Source: VBAS01 sp965652775 (GTDB lineage: Bacteria > Bacteroidota > Bacteroidia > Chitinophagales > Chitinophagaceae). Taken from it: DNA of 7,835 nt. The position numbers and the translations under genes were made by a program. The notes under the pieces are model-generated. The model saw only the letters and a list, made by a program, of their open reading frames with translations. It did no database searches and had not been told where the DNA came from. The stretch is from assembly GCA_965652775.1 (NCBI GenBank), contig CBFGXP010000186.1:1-7835 (forward strand), written 5' to 3'. Within the stretch, counting starts at the first letter, position 1, and each line of letters opens with the position of its first letter. Shown one piece after another: positions 1-7,000 of the stretch.

Positions 1-54
1 CTTAAAATCCTGTGGGCCGTAAGGCCTGTACGGGTTCAACTCCCGTCTGGGGCA
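1..54 (+). tRNA. tRNA-Leu(UAA), 3' part only
   Basis: This is the 3' half of a class II tRNA cut by the window edge. The first seven bases fit an anticodon loop (CTTAAAA) with anticodon TAA at 3-5, followed by the 3' strand of the anticodon stem (TCCTG, 8-12). A long variable arm follows, with GGCC at 15-18 pairing to GGCC at 23-26 around a GTAA loop. The T arm is ACGGG (30-34), loop TTCAACT, CCCGT (42-46). The acceptor 3' strand is CTGGGGC (47-53) with discriminator A at 54. The next bases are CA, so a full CCA tail is not encoded. The long variable arm limits the choice to Leu, Ser or (in bacteria) Tyr, and the anticodon gives Leu. The 5' half cannot be checked here. Confidence 0.9.
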
Positions 55-67
55 CATATTAAACTGG

Positions 68-97
68 GCGACTGATTAAGATGCAGTCGCTTTTTTT
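68..97 (+). terminator. Rho-independent terminator of the tRNA gene
   Basis: GCGACTG (68-74) pairs perfectly with CAGTCGC (84-90) in a 7-bp stem around a 9-base loop, followed directly by seven T (91-97). It lies 13 bases after the tRNA 3' end, as expected for a tRNA terminator. The next base is the A of the start codon of the GIY-YIG gene, so no untranslated leader separates the T-tract from that gene. Confidence 0.9.
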
Positions 98-102
98 ATG
101 TT
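89..102. repeat. 14-base direct repeat, left copy
   Basis: The sequence GCTTTTTTTATGTT occurs here and again at 374-387, 285 bases downstream in the same orientation. This copy covers the last two stem bases and the T-tract of the tRNA terminator, plus the first five bases of the GIY-YIG gene. Identity stops on both sides of the repeat. Seven of the 14 bases are a T-tract, so part of the match is low complexity. The exact match, including the T count and the ATGTT after it, still looks more than accidental. Confidence 0.6.
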
Positions 103-346
103 CGATGTATATATTCTTTATTCTGAAAAATGCAAACGCCACTATATTGGCTATAGTGAGAATATACAACAGAGGCTTGAAAGACATAATGAGGGAATGG
201 TCAATGCAACACGTAATTGCAGACCATATATACTGAAAGCACATAAATCTTTTGAAACCGAATTGGCTGCCCGTCAAGAAGAGCTCAGATTGAAAAGAGC
301 AAAAAACCGCAAGTATCTTAATTGGTTGATAGAAGGTAATTGGTAA
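98..346 (+). CDS. Small GIY-YIG nuclease family protein
   Basis: An 82-residue protein made almost entirely of one GIY-YIG domain, the fold shared by UvrC's N-terminal nuclease, homing endonucleases and the UPF0213/YhbQ group. The two name-giving strands appear as Y5-I6-L7 and Y16-I17-G18. R26 and H30-N31 follow in the first helix. A T-R pair (38-39) and P43 precede a charged helix in which E61 is the likely metal-binding glutamate (A-R-Q-E-E-L). Such proteins are often annotated as excinuclease ABC subunit C, but this one lacks every other UvrC domain. The ATG follows the tRNA terminator T-tract with no room for a promoter or ribosome binding site. The in-frame stop upstream (77-79) and the absence of other start codons make ATG at 98 the only reasonable start. 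Expression may depend on read-through from the tRNA. The DNA target and cellular role of this subgroup are unknown to me. Confidence 0.85.
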   Translation: MFDVYILYSEKCKRHYIGYSENIQQRLERHNEGMVNATRNCRPYILKAHKSFETELAARQEELRLKRAKNRKYLNWLIEGNW

Positions 347-352
347 ATGGTA

Positions 353-382
353 CAGCGGTGTCACTAGTTAGCTGCTTTTTTT
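353..382 (+). terminator. Weak terminator-like hairpin after the GIY-YIG gene
   Basis: CAGC (353-356) pairs with GCTG (371-374) around a 14-base loop, followed after one C by seven T (376-382). The 4-bp stem is short and the loop long, so it is clearly weaker than the hairpin at 68-97. It begins six bases after the nuclease stop codon. The end of its T-tract overlaps the stop codon (383-381) of the convergent CHAD gene. On the minus strand it has no T-tract and is unlikely to terminate that gene. Confidence 0.45.
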
Positions 383-387
383 ATGTT
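374..387. repeat. 14-base direct repeat, right copy
   Basis: A second exact copy of GCTTTTTTTATGTT, matching 89-102. It covers the T-tract of the hairpin after the nuclease gene and the last seven bases (including the stop codon) of the convergent CHAD gene. Removing one repeat plus the nuclease gene would leave the tRNA terminator running directly into the intact 3' end of the CHAD gene. That is what an empty insertion site would look like. Confidence 0.6.
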
Positions 388-1187
388 GAGTGCTGTAAGA
401 CCATTTTCCATTTATGCTTAGCTTTTTCCAAAAAATCATCCTGAATATCAGCTAATTTATTTTCCATAGTTTTCAATAAAGTTTTCTCTTCACTTTGGGA
501 TATTTCTGCTGAAAATTGGTTTATCTTTTTTCTGAGAACATAATGATCTTGCCAACCTCCAAGATATTTCAACATTTGATCAAGCGATCTGATCCGTATA
601 AAATGTTCAATAAAATCTTTCGGGCAAATTTTTATCCAGCTGTAAACATCTTTAAGCTGCTTTCTTATTTTATGCGAATTTTTTTGAAAGTGCTTACTTA
701 GAATTTTTACCTTTTTTATTTTTAATACTGAGTAATGAAGAATTTTTTCGCAAATTTCCTTATCTGTAAGATCTAAATTGAATTGGTCAGTCAATATATC
801 CAGTTCCCGGGTATTAAATTTCATTGCATCCTGCTTTACCCATTTTCGGTTCAGCGCCCTGTTCACGCTCAGGTGATCCCTGAATTTCTGAAATGATAAT
901 TGCTCTTTTCTTTCCTGTTGTTTTATAAGCGTAATTGACATATCAAGATCGCTTACTTGCCCAAATGATTTGAACAAGATAAGTATGTTGGAAAACGATC
1001 CTTTCCATTCCTGGCCGGTTATTTGTTTTTTCAATCGCAGATAACTTCGAAGCCTTTTTACGGCGACACGCAGCTCATGTACCGAGGCCTTTGTTGGCCT
1101 TTTGCGGCAGGTAAACAGGTTATCGATAAAATTTTTTTCCTGCTGCCGCCAGTTTTTTAATATCAAGTTTTCCTCTGCAGTAGCCAT
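381..1187 (-). CDS. CHAD domain-containing protein
   Basis: A 268-residue all-helical, very basic protein without signal peptide or membrane segments, so probably cytoplasmic. It matches the two-fold pattern of CHAD (conserved histidine alpha-helical domain). The first half has V-H-E-L-R-V-A-V-K-R-L-R (H37, R40, K44, R45, R47) and then F-G-Q-V-S-D-L-D-M (75-83). The second half has S-H-K-I-R-K-Q-L-K (H172, R175, K179) and L-G-G-W-Q-D (209-214). CHAD proteins bind inorganic polyphosphate through this basic surface and associate with polyphosphate granules. That role is known for the family and only inferred here. No CYTH or triphosphatase domain is fused to it. It ends inside the right 14-base repeat and converges on the GIY-YIG gene. 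It lies 63 bases downstream of the secreted-protein gene, a gap with no clear terminator or promoter, so co-transcription is possible. No Shine-Dalgarno is seen before the ATG. Confidence 0.85.
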   Translation of the reverse strand: MATAEENLILKNWRQQEKNFIDNLFTCRKRPTKASVHELRVAVKRLRSYLRLKKQITGQEWKGSFSNILILFKSFGQVSDLDMSITLIKQQERKEQLSFQKFRDHLSVNRALNRKWVKQDAMKFNTRELDILTDQFNLDLTDKEICEKILHYSVLKIKKVKILSKHFQKNSHKIRKQLKDVYSWIKICPKDFIEHFIRIRSLDQMLKYLGGWQDHYVLRKKINQFSAEISQSEEKTLLKTMENKLADIQDDFLEKAKHKWKMVLQHST

Positions 1188-1250
1188 AGAGAAATAACTT
1201 ATTCAATGTTGAGAAAGGTCGGGGGGTAGAGTGAAATATTTTTGTGCAAA

Positions 1251-2084
1251 TTAATTATAAGTATAATCGATTCGGCCCTGGAGTTGCTTTTCTTTGTTAA
1301 ACAATGCCTCTTTTGTTTTTAATCCTCTTTCATCAAATAAATATCGCCAGGTAACATATCCAAGATTTTTACCGGATGTAGTTGTGATTTTCTGGATCAC
1401 CCTGTCACTATCATCATATTCAAAAAGATAGTCGGGTAATAAACGGTTTGCTTTATAATTGAAACGAACAATATCGGTCAAACGGTGCTTATCATCATAA
1501 TAATAATAGATAGGATCGGTGAAAATGCCGCGCCGGTAATTCCTTTCCTCCAGGACGTTCCCATTTTCATCAACAACAAACTTTACTTCCATGCTGTCTT
1601 TTTTATTGATGATGCGCCACATTTTTTCAAGCTTGCCATCTTTGTAAATGTATTGATGAGTTTCTGTTTGCGAAAAATCAGCGCTGCTATCTGCATCAGT
1701 TGCTGAATTACTGATAGAGATTATTTTTCCATTTGCATCATACGTATATGTACTTGTACTTTTAACGCCTGCCGCCGAATCAACTGTGGTGACCAGCCAA
1801 CCACGATCATTAAAAGTATGACGGAGTGAAGAAATTGTTTTGTTGATCCTTGTCGTGATCTTCAGAGATGTACCATTTGCACTTATTTCATAAACCTCGC
1901 TGAAATCGGAGCTTGCACTACCTTCCGGCGTGATGCCCGTCGCTGTTACTTTACGGATATTGTTGGAAAGATAAGTTTTCATTTGCCGGCCCAGGTCAGC
2001 TGCTGCTACAAGATCCTTATAATAATACTGGGAATTCGCCTCGTAAAAAAATAGTATCGGGAACAAGAATAGTAGTTTCTTCAT
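1251..2084 (-). CDS. Secreted protein of unknown function with YD-like repeats
   Basis: A 277-residue protein with a typical signal peptide: M-K-K, a hydrophobic core (4-14), and a likely signal peptidase I site after A16-N17-S18. The mature protein would then begin Q-Y-Y-Y-K-D. There is no lipobox cysteine. From about residue 91 to the C-terminus there are six or more degenerate units of about 20-25 residues of the form aromatic-x-aromatic-D-x-x-G/N-x-hydrophobic (for example Y-T-Y-D-A-N-G-K, Y-Y-Y-D-D-K-H-R, F-E-Y-D-D-S-D-R, Y-L-F-D-E-R-G-L). These resemble single YD/Rhs-type beta-hairpin repeats, but no Rhs core or toxin domain is present. I recall similar QYYYKD-type secreted proteins in Chitinophagaceae, without a known function. 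It probably acts in the periplasm or outside the cell. The ATG is supported by the signal peptide and a candidate promoter just upstream. Confidence 0.8.
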   Translation of the reverse strand: MKKLLFLFPILFFYEANSQYYYKDLVAAADLGRQMKTYLSNNIRKVTATGITPEGSASSDFSEVYEISANGTSLKITTRINKTISSLRHTFNDRGWLVTTVDSAAGVKSTSTYTYDANGKIISISNSATDADSSADFSQTETHQYIYKDGKLEKMWRIINKKDSMEVKFVVDENGNVLEERNYRRGIFTDPIYYYYDDKHRLTDIVRFNYKANRLLPDYLFEYDDSDRVIQKITTTSGKNLGYVTWRYLFDERGLKTKEALFNKEKQLQGRIDYTYN

Positions 2085-2100
2085 TGGATGAATTTCAATT

Positions 2101-2131
2101 CAAAATTAATCTAAACAGTCTGTAACTAAAA
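2101..2131 (-). promoter_or_regulatory. Candidate Bacteroidota-type promoter for the secreted-protein gene
   Basis: On the minus strand, TAATTTTG (2108-2101) matches the Bacteroidota -7 consensus TAnnTTTG exactly. Nineteen bases upstream is a T-rich -33 region (TTTT, 2131-2128), where the consensus expects TTG or TTTG, so that half is weak. Transcription would start close to 2094, leaving a leader of about ten bases before the ATG at 2084. The region 2085-2178 lies between divergent genes and must also hold any promoter for the plus-strand gene at 2179. For that direction I see only TATTTTTA near 2158, one base off the -7 consensus with no convincing -33. Confidence 0.4.
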
Positions 2132-2178
2132 AGAAATGCTGTTAAGGGTTTCTTGTTTATTTTTAAGAAAAATTGTAG

Positions 2179-3285
2179 GTGAGTCATACTCCGCTTCGAA
2201 AAGAAAATGATTGTTTGAATTGCGGCGCGATAGTGCAGGGGCGGTATTGTCAGGTTTGTGGCCAGGAAAACACAGAGCCAAAAGAAACTTTCTGGCATAT
2301 GTTCACCCATTTTTTGTATGACATCACCCATTTTGACGGAAGCTTTTTCGTTACATTAAAAGACCTTTTATTTAAACCTGGTTTTTTATCAAGGGAATAT
2401 ATGCTTGGGCGCAGAAAAAAATACCTGCACCCTGTAAGAATGTATGTCTTTACTTCCGCGGTTTTTTTTCTTGTATTTTTCTCGTTGTTTCATGTTTCTG
2501 AAAAGGATGTTTCGATTAAAAATGAAGATGCCAGGCTACGAGATGGTTTCAAAATAGTAAAAGAAGAAGCATTGAAAAATGCTAAGACAAAGGAAGATTC
2601 TGCGGAAATATTTAAAGGGCTGGAGTTTTTGGGAGAGAAAGACCTAAAAAAGGAAGATAAAACCGATCTTGCCTCAGATAAGGATTTTGATTATGAAAAG
2701 GACGGCATTAATTTCAGCCTGGGCAGCGATGCAAATAATTATGCAACCGTAAAAGAGTATGATTCCATACAGAATTCCCTGCCGAAAAATAAAAAAGATG
2801 CAGGCTTAACAAAAATGATGACAAGAAAATCTGTTGAGCTGAACGAAAAATACGGGGGTGACCAACAAAAGATCGCTACTGAGTTGATAAATAAATTTCT
2901 TCATTCGTTCCCCTATCTTTTATTTGTTTCACTTCCTTTGTATGCATTATTTCTGAAATTGCTTTATATAAGGCATCGGAAGCAGTACTATTTTGCGGAT
3001 CACGGTGTGTTTCTCATTCATCTATACGTATTCACCTTCTTGCTCCTCCTATGTTATATCGGGCTGGATAAATTGGCCGATAAAACCCATTGGAAAATAA
3101 TAGGAGTTATTGAAGCGATCCTGATCCTGGCAGGTGTTTTCTATGCATTAAAGGCAATAAAAAATTTTTACCGGCAAGGCTGGGGTAAAACCATCTTAAA
3201 GTTTATAATTTTTAATATTCTTTGTCTCATTTCAATTATATTATTGTTTATAGTGTTCTTAGTTTTTTCATTTTACCAGATTTAA
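2179..3285 (+). CDS. DUF3667-type zinc-ribbon membrane protein
   Basis: A 368-residue protein. It opens with a zinc-ribbon of two knuckles, C12-x2-C15-G and Y-C24-x2-C27-G-Q, then a conserved stretch ending F-D-G-S-F-F-V-T-L-K-D-L-L-F-K-P-G-F and E-Y-M-L-G-R-R-K-K-Y-L-H-P-V-R. This arrangement matches the DUF3667 family of Bacteroidota. One membrane segment lies at about 88-107. A long, highly charged linker (about 108-235) follows, then four more segments at about 246-264, 276-296, 307-327 and 339-367. The function of the family is not known to me. The start is GTG at 2179: an in-frame TAG directly precedes it, and the next in-frame ATG would lose the zinc-ribbon. Nine bases separate it from mazG, so it is probably the first gene of a three-gene operon. 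Confidence 0.8.
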   Translation: MSHTPLRKENDCLNCGAIVQGRYCQVCGQENTEPKETFWHMFTHFLYDITHFDGSFFVTLKDLLFKPGFLSREYMLGRRKKYLHPVRMYVFTSAVFFLVFFSLFHVSEKDVSIKNEDARLRDGFKIVKEEALKNAKTKEDSAEIFKGLEFLGEKDLKKEDKTDLASDKDFDYEKDGINFSLGSDANNYATVKEYDSIQNSLPKNKKDAGLTKMMTRKSVELNEKYGGDQQKIATELINKFLHSFPYLLFVSLPLYALFLKLLYIRHRKQYYFADHGVFLIHLYVFTFLLLLCYIGLDKLADKTHWKIIGVIEAILILAGVFYALKAIKNFYRQGWGKTILKFIIFNILCLISIILLFIVFLVFSFYQI

Positions 3286-3294
3286 AATTTCAGT

Positions 3295-4092
3295 ATGTCA
3301 AATTTGTCTGATTCATTTTTAAGGCTTGTCTCTATAATGGATGATCTGCGGGAAAAATGTCCCTGGGATAAAAAGCAAACCGTTCAAACCCTCCGTCACA
3401 TGACGATCGAAGAAACCTATGAATTAGCAGATGCGATCACTGATGAAGACTGGAAAGGAATTAAAGAAGAGTTGGGTGACCTTTTATTGCACATTGTTTT
3501 TTATTCGAAGATCGGGGCGGAGCAAAATAAATTTACCCTGGACGAGGTTATTAATGGCATCAGCGAAAAATTAATTGCCCGTCATCCCCATATTTACGGT
3601 GATGTAAAAGTTAATGATGAAGAGGACGTAAAAAAGAACTGGGAAAAGCTTAAGCTTAAAGAAGGCAAAAAATCAATTCTAAGCGGCGTTCCGAAATCAT
3701 TGCCCGCAACCGTTAAAGCAATGCGATTACAGGAAAAAGCAAAACAAACCGGTTTTGAGTGGGAGAATAAAGAACAGGTTTGGGAAAAAGTAGAGGAGGA
3801 GATAGGGGAGTTAAAAGCAGCAATTGGGAATTGGCAATCAGCCACTGGTGAGGAGTTAATCAACTATCATAAGAAGGTAGAAGAGGAATTCGGCGACGTA
3901 ATATTTTCTTTGATCAATTATGCACGGTTTTTGCGAGTTGATGCCGAAAATGCGCTGGAAGTAACTAATAAGAAGTTTACCCGGCGCTTCACCCAAATGG
4001 AAGAAGAGGCTACAAAGAGCGGAAAGACCCTGGCAGATATGACCCTCCTTGAAATGGATTCCATTTGGAACAATATAAAAAAACGGACCTGA
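3295..4092 (+). CDS. mazG: Nucleoside triphosphate pyrophosphohydrolase MazG
   Basis: A 265-residue protein, close to the length of E. coli MazG (263). It hydrolyses nucleoside triphosphates to monophosphates and pyrophosphate in the cytoplasm. In E. coli it lowers (p)ppGpp and removes aberrant nucleotides. The N-terminal signature L-R-E-K-C-P-W-D-K-K-Q-T (18-29) is present. Both tandem MazG domains keep their metal-binding acidic residues: E39-E40-x2-E43 with E59-x2-D62 in the first, and E168-E169-x2-E172 with E198-x2-D201 in the second. The protein therefore looks fully active. The spacer between the two halves of the second site is about eight residues longer than I remember for E. coli, and coincides with a run of heptamers (3821-3848). 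The gene is nine bases after the DUF3667 gene and four bases before the kinase gene. No Shine-Dalgarno is visible before the ATG. Confidence 0.95.
   Translation: MSNLSDSFLRLVSIMDDLREKCPWDKKQTVQTLRHMTIEETYELADAITDEDWKGIKEELGDLLLHIVFYSKIGAEQNKFTLDEVINGISEKLIARHPHIYGDVKVNDEEDVKKNWEKLKLKEGKKSILSGVPKSLPATVKAMRLQEKAKQTGFEWENKEQVWEKVEEEIGELKAAIGNWQSATGEELINYHKKVEEEFGDVIFSLINYARFLRVDAENALEVTNKKFTRRFTQMEEEATKSGKTLADMTLLEMDSIWNNIKKRT
3821..3848. repeat. Degenerate tandem heptamers inside mazG
   Basis: Four consecutive 7-base units resemble each other: CAATTGG at 3821, GAATTGG at 3828, CAATCAG at 3835, and a weaker CCACTGG at 3842. They encode roughly residues 176-185, a surface-loop-like stretch (G-N-W-Q-S-A-T-G) between the two halves of the second catalytic site. 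The reading frame is kept. I recall intergenic heptamer arrays built on CAATTGG-like units in Bacteroidota genomes, but could not verify that memory. The array is short and could be chance. Confidence 0.4.
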
Positions 4093-4096
4093 GCAG

Positions 4097-7000
4097 TTGA
4101 AAAAATTAAATTATATACTTCCTCAACCACATGTATGGTTGGTGGCAGCGGTGGTGTTATACCTGTTGTCATTTCTTTTTGAAAAAACATTCACACCCGA
4201 CCGGTCAACCAGCTTTGAGGCAACAAAACTGGAATCATATATTCATAAGAACCAGGAAGAGTACAACAAACTTGCTGCTGATACCACATTCATAGAAAGA
4301 TTGGTGAATAAAAGGGAATCAGAGGCTGAGCTTAAGAAGATAATCGAAAATCCAACGGGGTTATTTATATTCAGAAAATCAATAACCGGGATTGATTTAT
4401 TATTCTGGAGCAATCAAAAAACATATCCACCAGATGAAATTTTCAGGTTTACAGATACATCATATTTTAGTCTGAGGTCAAACGGTTATTTTATTTGCAG
4501 TAAAAGAACGATTGCAAGAAGTGACCATAACGATTCCCTCGCTATTATTGCAATGATACCTGTAATGTATGACTACTTTGTAGTTTTGCCGGACCAATTT
4601 GAATACAGTGAAAGTGCCACTTCAAAAATTGTGATCTCCGGCTTGCCAACCGAGTATCCTATAAAAAGTATTTCCGGTAACACATTATTTCATATTTCGC
4701 CAAAAGCACAACTGACAGCGACTTCGTTGGACCTGGCTACAATTTTGAAATTAATATCTATTTTTTTACTTCTCTTTTATATTCATTTTATTGCCGAAAA
4801 ATTTGTAAAGCAATACGGCTTTTGGAAAGGATTTATTTTTTTGTGTGCCGTGCTTATAATATTACGGCTGCTTACCTATTACACTTCCTTCCCATTGAAT
4901 TTACGACAGTTCGAATTGTTTGACCCAACGGTATATGCGTCCAACTTTGTAAATAAGTCCTTGGGCGATCTGTTGATCAATTCAATATTTTTCTGCTGGA
5001 TAGTTTTGTTTGCCTGGCAAAAGCTTGACAAAACCGGGTTTTATAATCTCCCGGGGGGTATGAAAGGATTTATGATAGGAATTATGTCCAGCATATTGCT
5101 GGTGGCTTTTACTTTTACTATTGCCTATATCATCAGGAGCCTTGCGGCTGATTCCAGTATTTCATTTGATGTCATTAACTTTTTTAGCCTTACTGTTTTT
5201 ACGGTGTTCGGTTTTATCTCTCTATCGATCCTTGCTGTGGGGTATTATTATTTTATACGAATAATGGTACCCGTATTAACGATCTCATTTAAAAACAATT
5301 TTTACCTTGTATATCTTATTATTGCAGTTGCGGGACTTACATTTCTTACATTGCAAATAAAAAATCCCCTTCTTAGTTTTTATGTTATTGTACTGGCATG
5401 GCTGATCTTTTATATCTGGCTATCACGGCTTAAAAAGTTTGGTATAAATAATGGAAGGCAGACAATGGCCGGTGCATTATTCTGGATATTTATTTTTTCT
5501 GTTTCCATCACTGCTGTTATTATTGATGCCAACCGTGAAAAGGAATGGCAAAACAGGAGTTACCAGGCCTACCGTATCGACAGGCAAACAGATCCATATA
5601 ATGAACTGGACCTTAGCATTTCTTTTGGATCTCTTGATAACAATTTCCTGGCGCCTAATTTTTACAGGTTCACGAATGAGTCGTCGGCGATATTTCTACG
5701 GGATAGTATTTTACATAAAAATATTTATCTGAGACCTTATGATTCCCGCTTGTATGTATTTGACGCTGCAAAAAACCCTTTGTTTAATGAGGAGCCGGAG
5801 TCATATAATGATTTGAGCGCTATATTAAGCGTCCAGGCAAAAACCACAGATGTACCTCAGCTTTATTATTACGAAACTACATTTGATAAGTACACTTTTA
5901 TTTATGAACAGACGATAACCGATGCAGCTGGTAAAGTGATGGGGTATTTATTTATTTTAGCTGACCCGGAACATTATAATAGCGGCGCACTGGGCACACG
6001 CCTTTTTAAACAAACCGATCCCGCAGACCCTAATAGATCACAAGTGTATTCTTATGGTGTTTACTTAAAGGGTGTGCTCTCCACAGGGCCTAATAACAAA
6101 TATCCTTTTTCAACTGTTCTCAACCAAACTGATATCCCGGAGGAAAGAATAACCAAACGAAATGTAGGGAACTCTACCGAATTATGGTATAAAGCAAAAG
6201 TTGATAAGATCATCGTTGTGGCAAGGGAAAAGGCCCATGCATTAGAAGCAATAACTTTATTTTCTTATATCTTTTGTATTTTTCTTTTTCTTGTTGCTCT
6301 TTTTAATTTGTTGCTTTTGTTGCTTCGCATTGGTGGAAATGTAAAAGAGCTGCGCAGAATACTGGAATGGAATATCCGCACACAAATTCATGGCACGATC
6401 ATTTTTATCAGTATACTTTCTTTTGTGATCATTGGTATTGCAACTATCTCATTTTTCATTCTTCGGTATCAGCAAAATAACAGGGACAGGCTAAGCAGGA
6501 CAATGGAAATAACAATAAAGGAAATGGAAAAAAGGCTTGAAAAGCGTCGTGCAATGGATGACCAGCTGGCGATTTATGATTCTGTATCAAACGAGGATAT
6601 AGTAAACCTGGTAAATGATGTTGCCGATATTCATAATGTGGATGTGAATGTATATGACACTGCCGGGACATTGCAGGTCACTTCACAGCGTATTGTTTAC
6701 ACAGAAGGGTTTTTGAGCAACAAAATGCATCCACTTGGGTTTTATCATATCAACAGGCTGCATGAGGTGCAGCGGGTACAGCAGGAGAAGCTTGGGAACA
6801 TAAGTTATATGAGTATCTATGCTCCCATGCGTGGTGAAGATGGGATCGCATACGCCTATATCAATATCCCATACTTTTTATCACAGCGTGAATTAAAACA
6901 GGAGATATCAAACTTCCTTGTTACGATCATTAACCTGAATGCATTTATCTTCCTTATCGCGGGTGTTATTGCCTTATTTATCACAAACAGGGTTACAAGA

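Noticed and set aside
98..346. Reading the nuclease gene as a UvrC fragment
   Set aside because: It has only the GIY-YIG domain, with a complete start and stop and no trace of UVR, RNase H-like or HhH segments nearby. It is a stand-alone small protein, not a truncated uvrC.
59..364. Minus-strand 101-codon open frame opposite the GIY-YIG gene
   Set aside because: It overlaps the well-supported nuclease gene, the tRNA terminator and the downstream hairpin, and its product matches no family I recognise.
1188..1250. Possible terminator or promoter between the two minus-strand genes
   Set aside because: There is no stable hairpin with a T-tract and no TAnnTTTG box at suitable spacing. A run of C on the minus strand is the only notable feature.
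1488..1508. ATA/ATC trinucleotide run
   Set aside because: It lies in the secreted-protein gene and simply encodes the tyrosine and aspartate run of one YD-like unit. It does not need a separate explanation.
2095..2331. Minus-strand 78-codon open frame across the start of the DUF3667 gene
   Set aside because: It lies over the zinc-ribbon coding region and the divergent promoter region, and its predicted peptide shows no domain. It is most likely a shadow.
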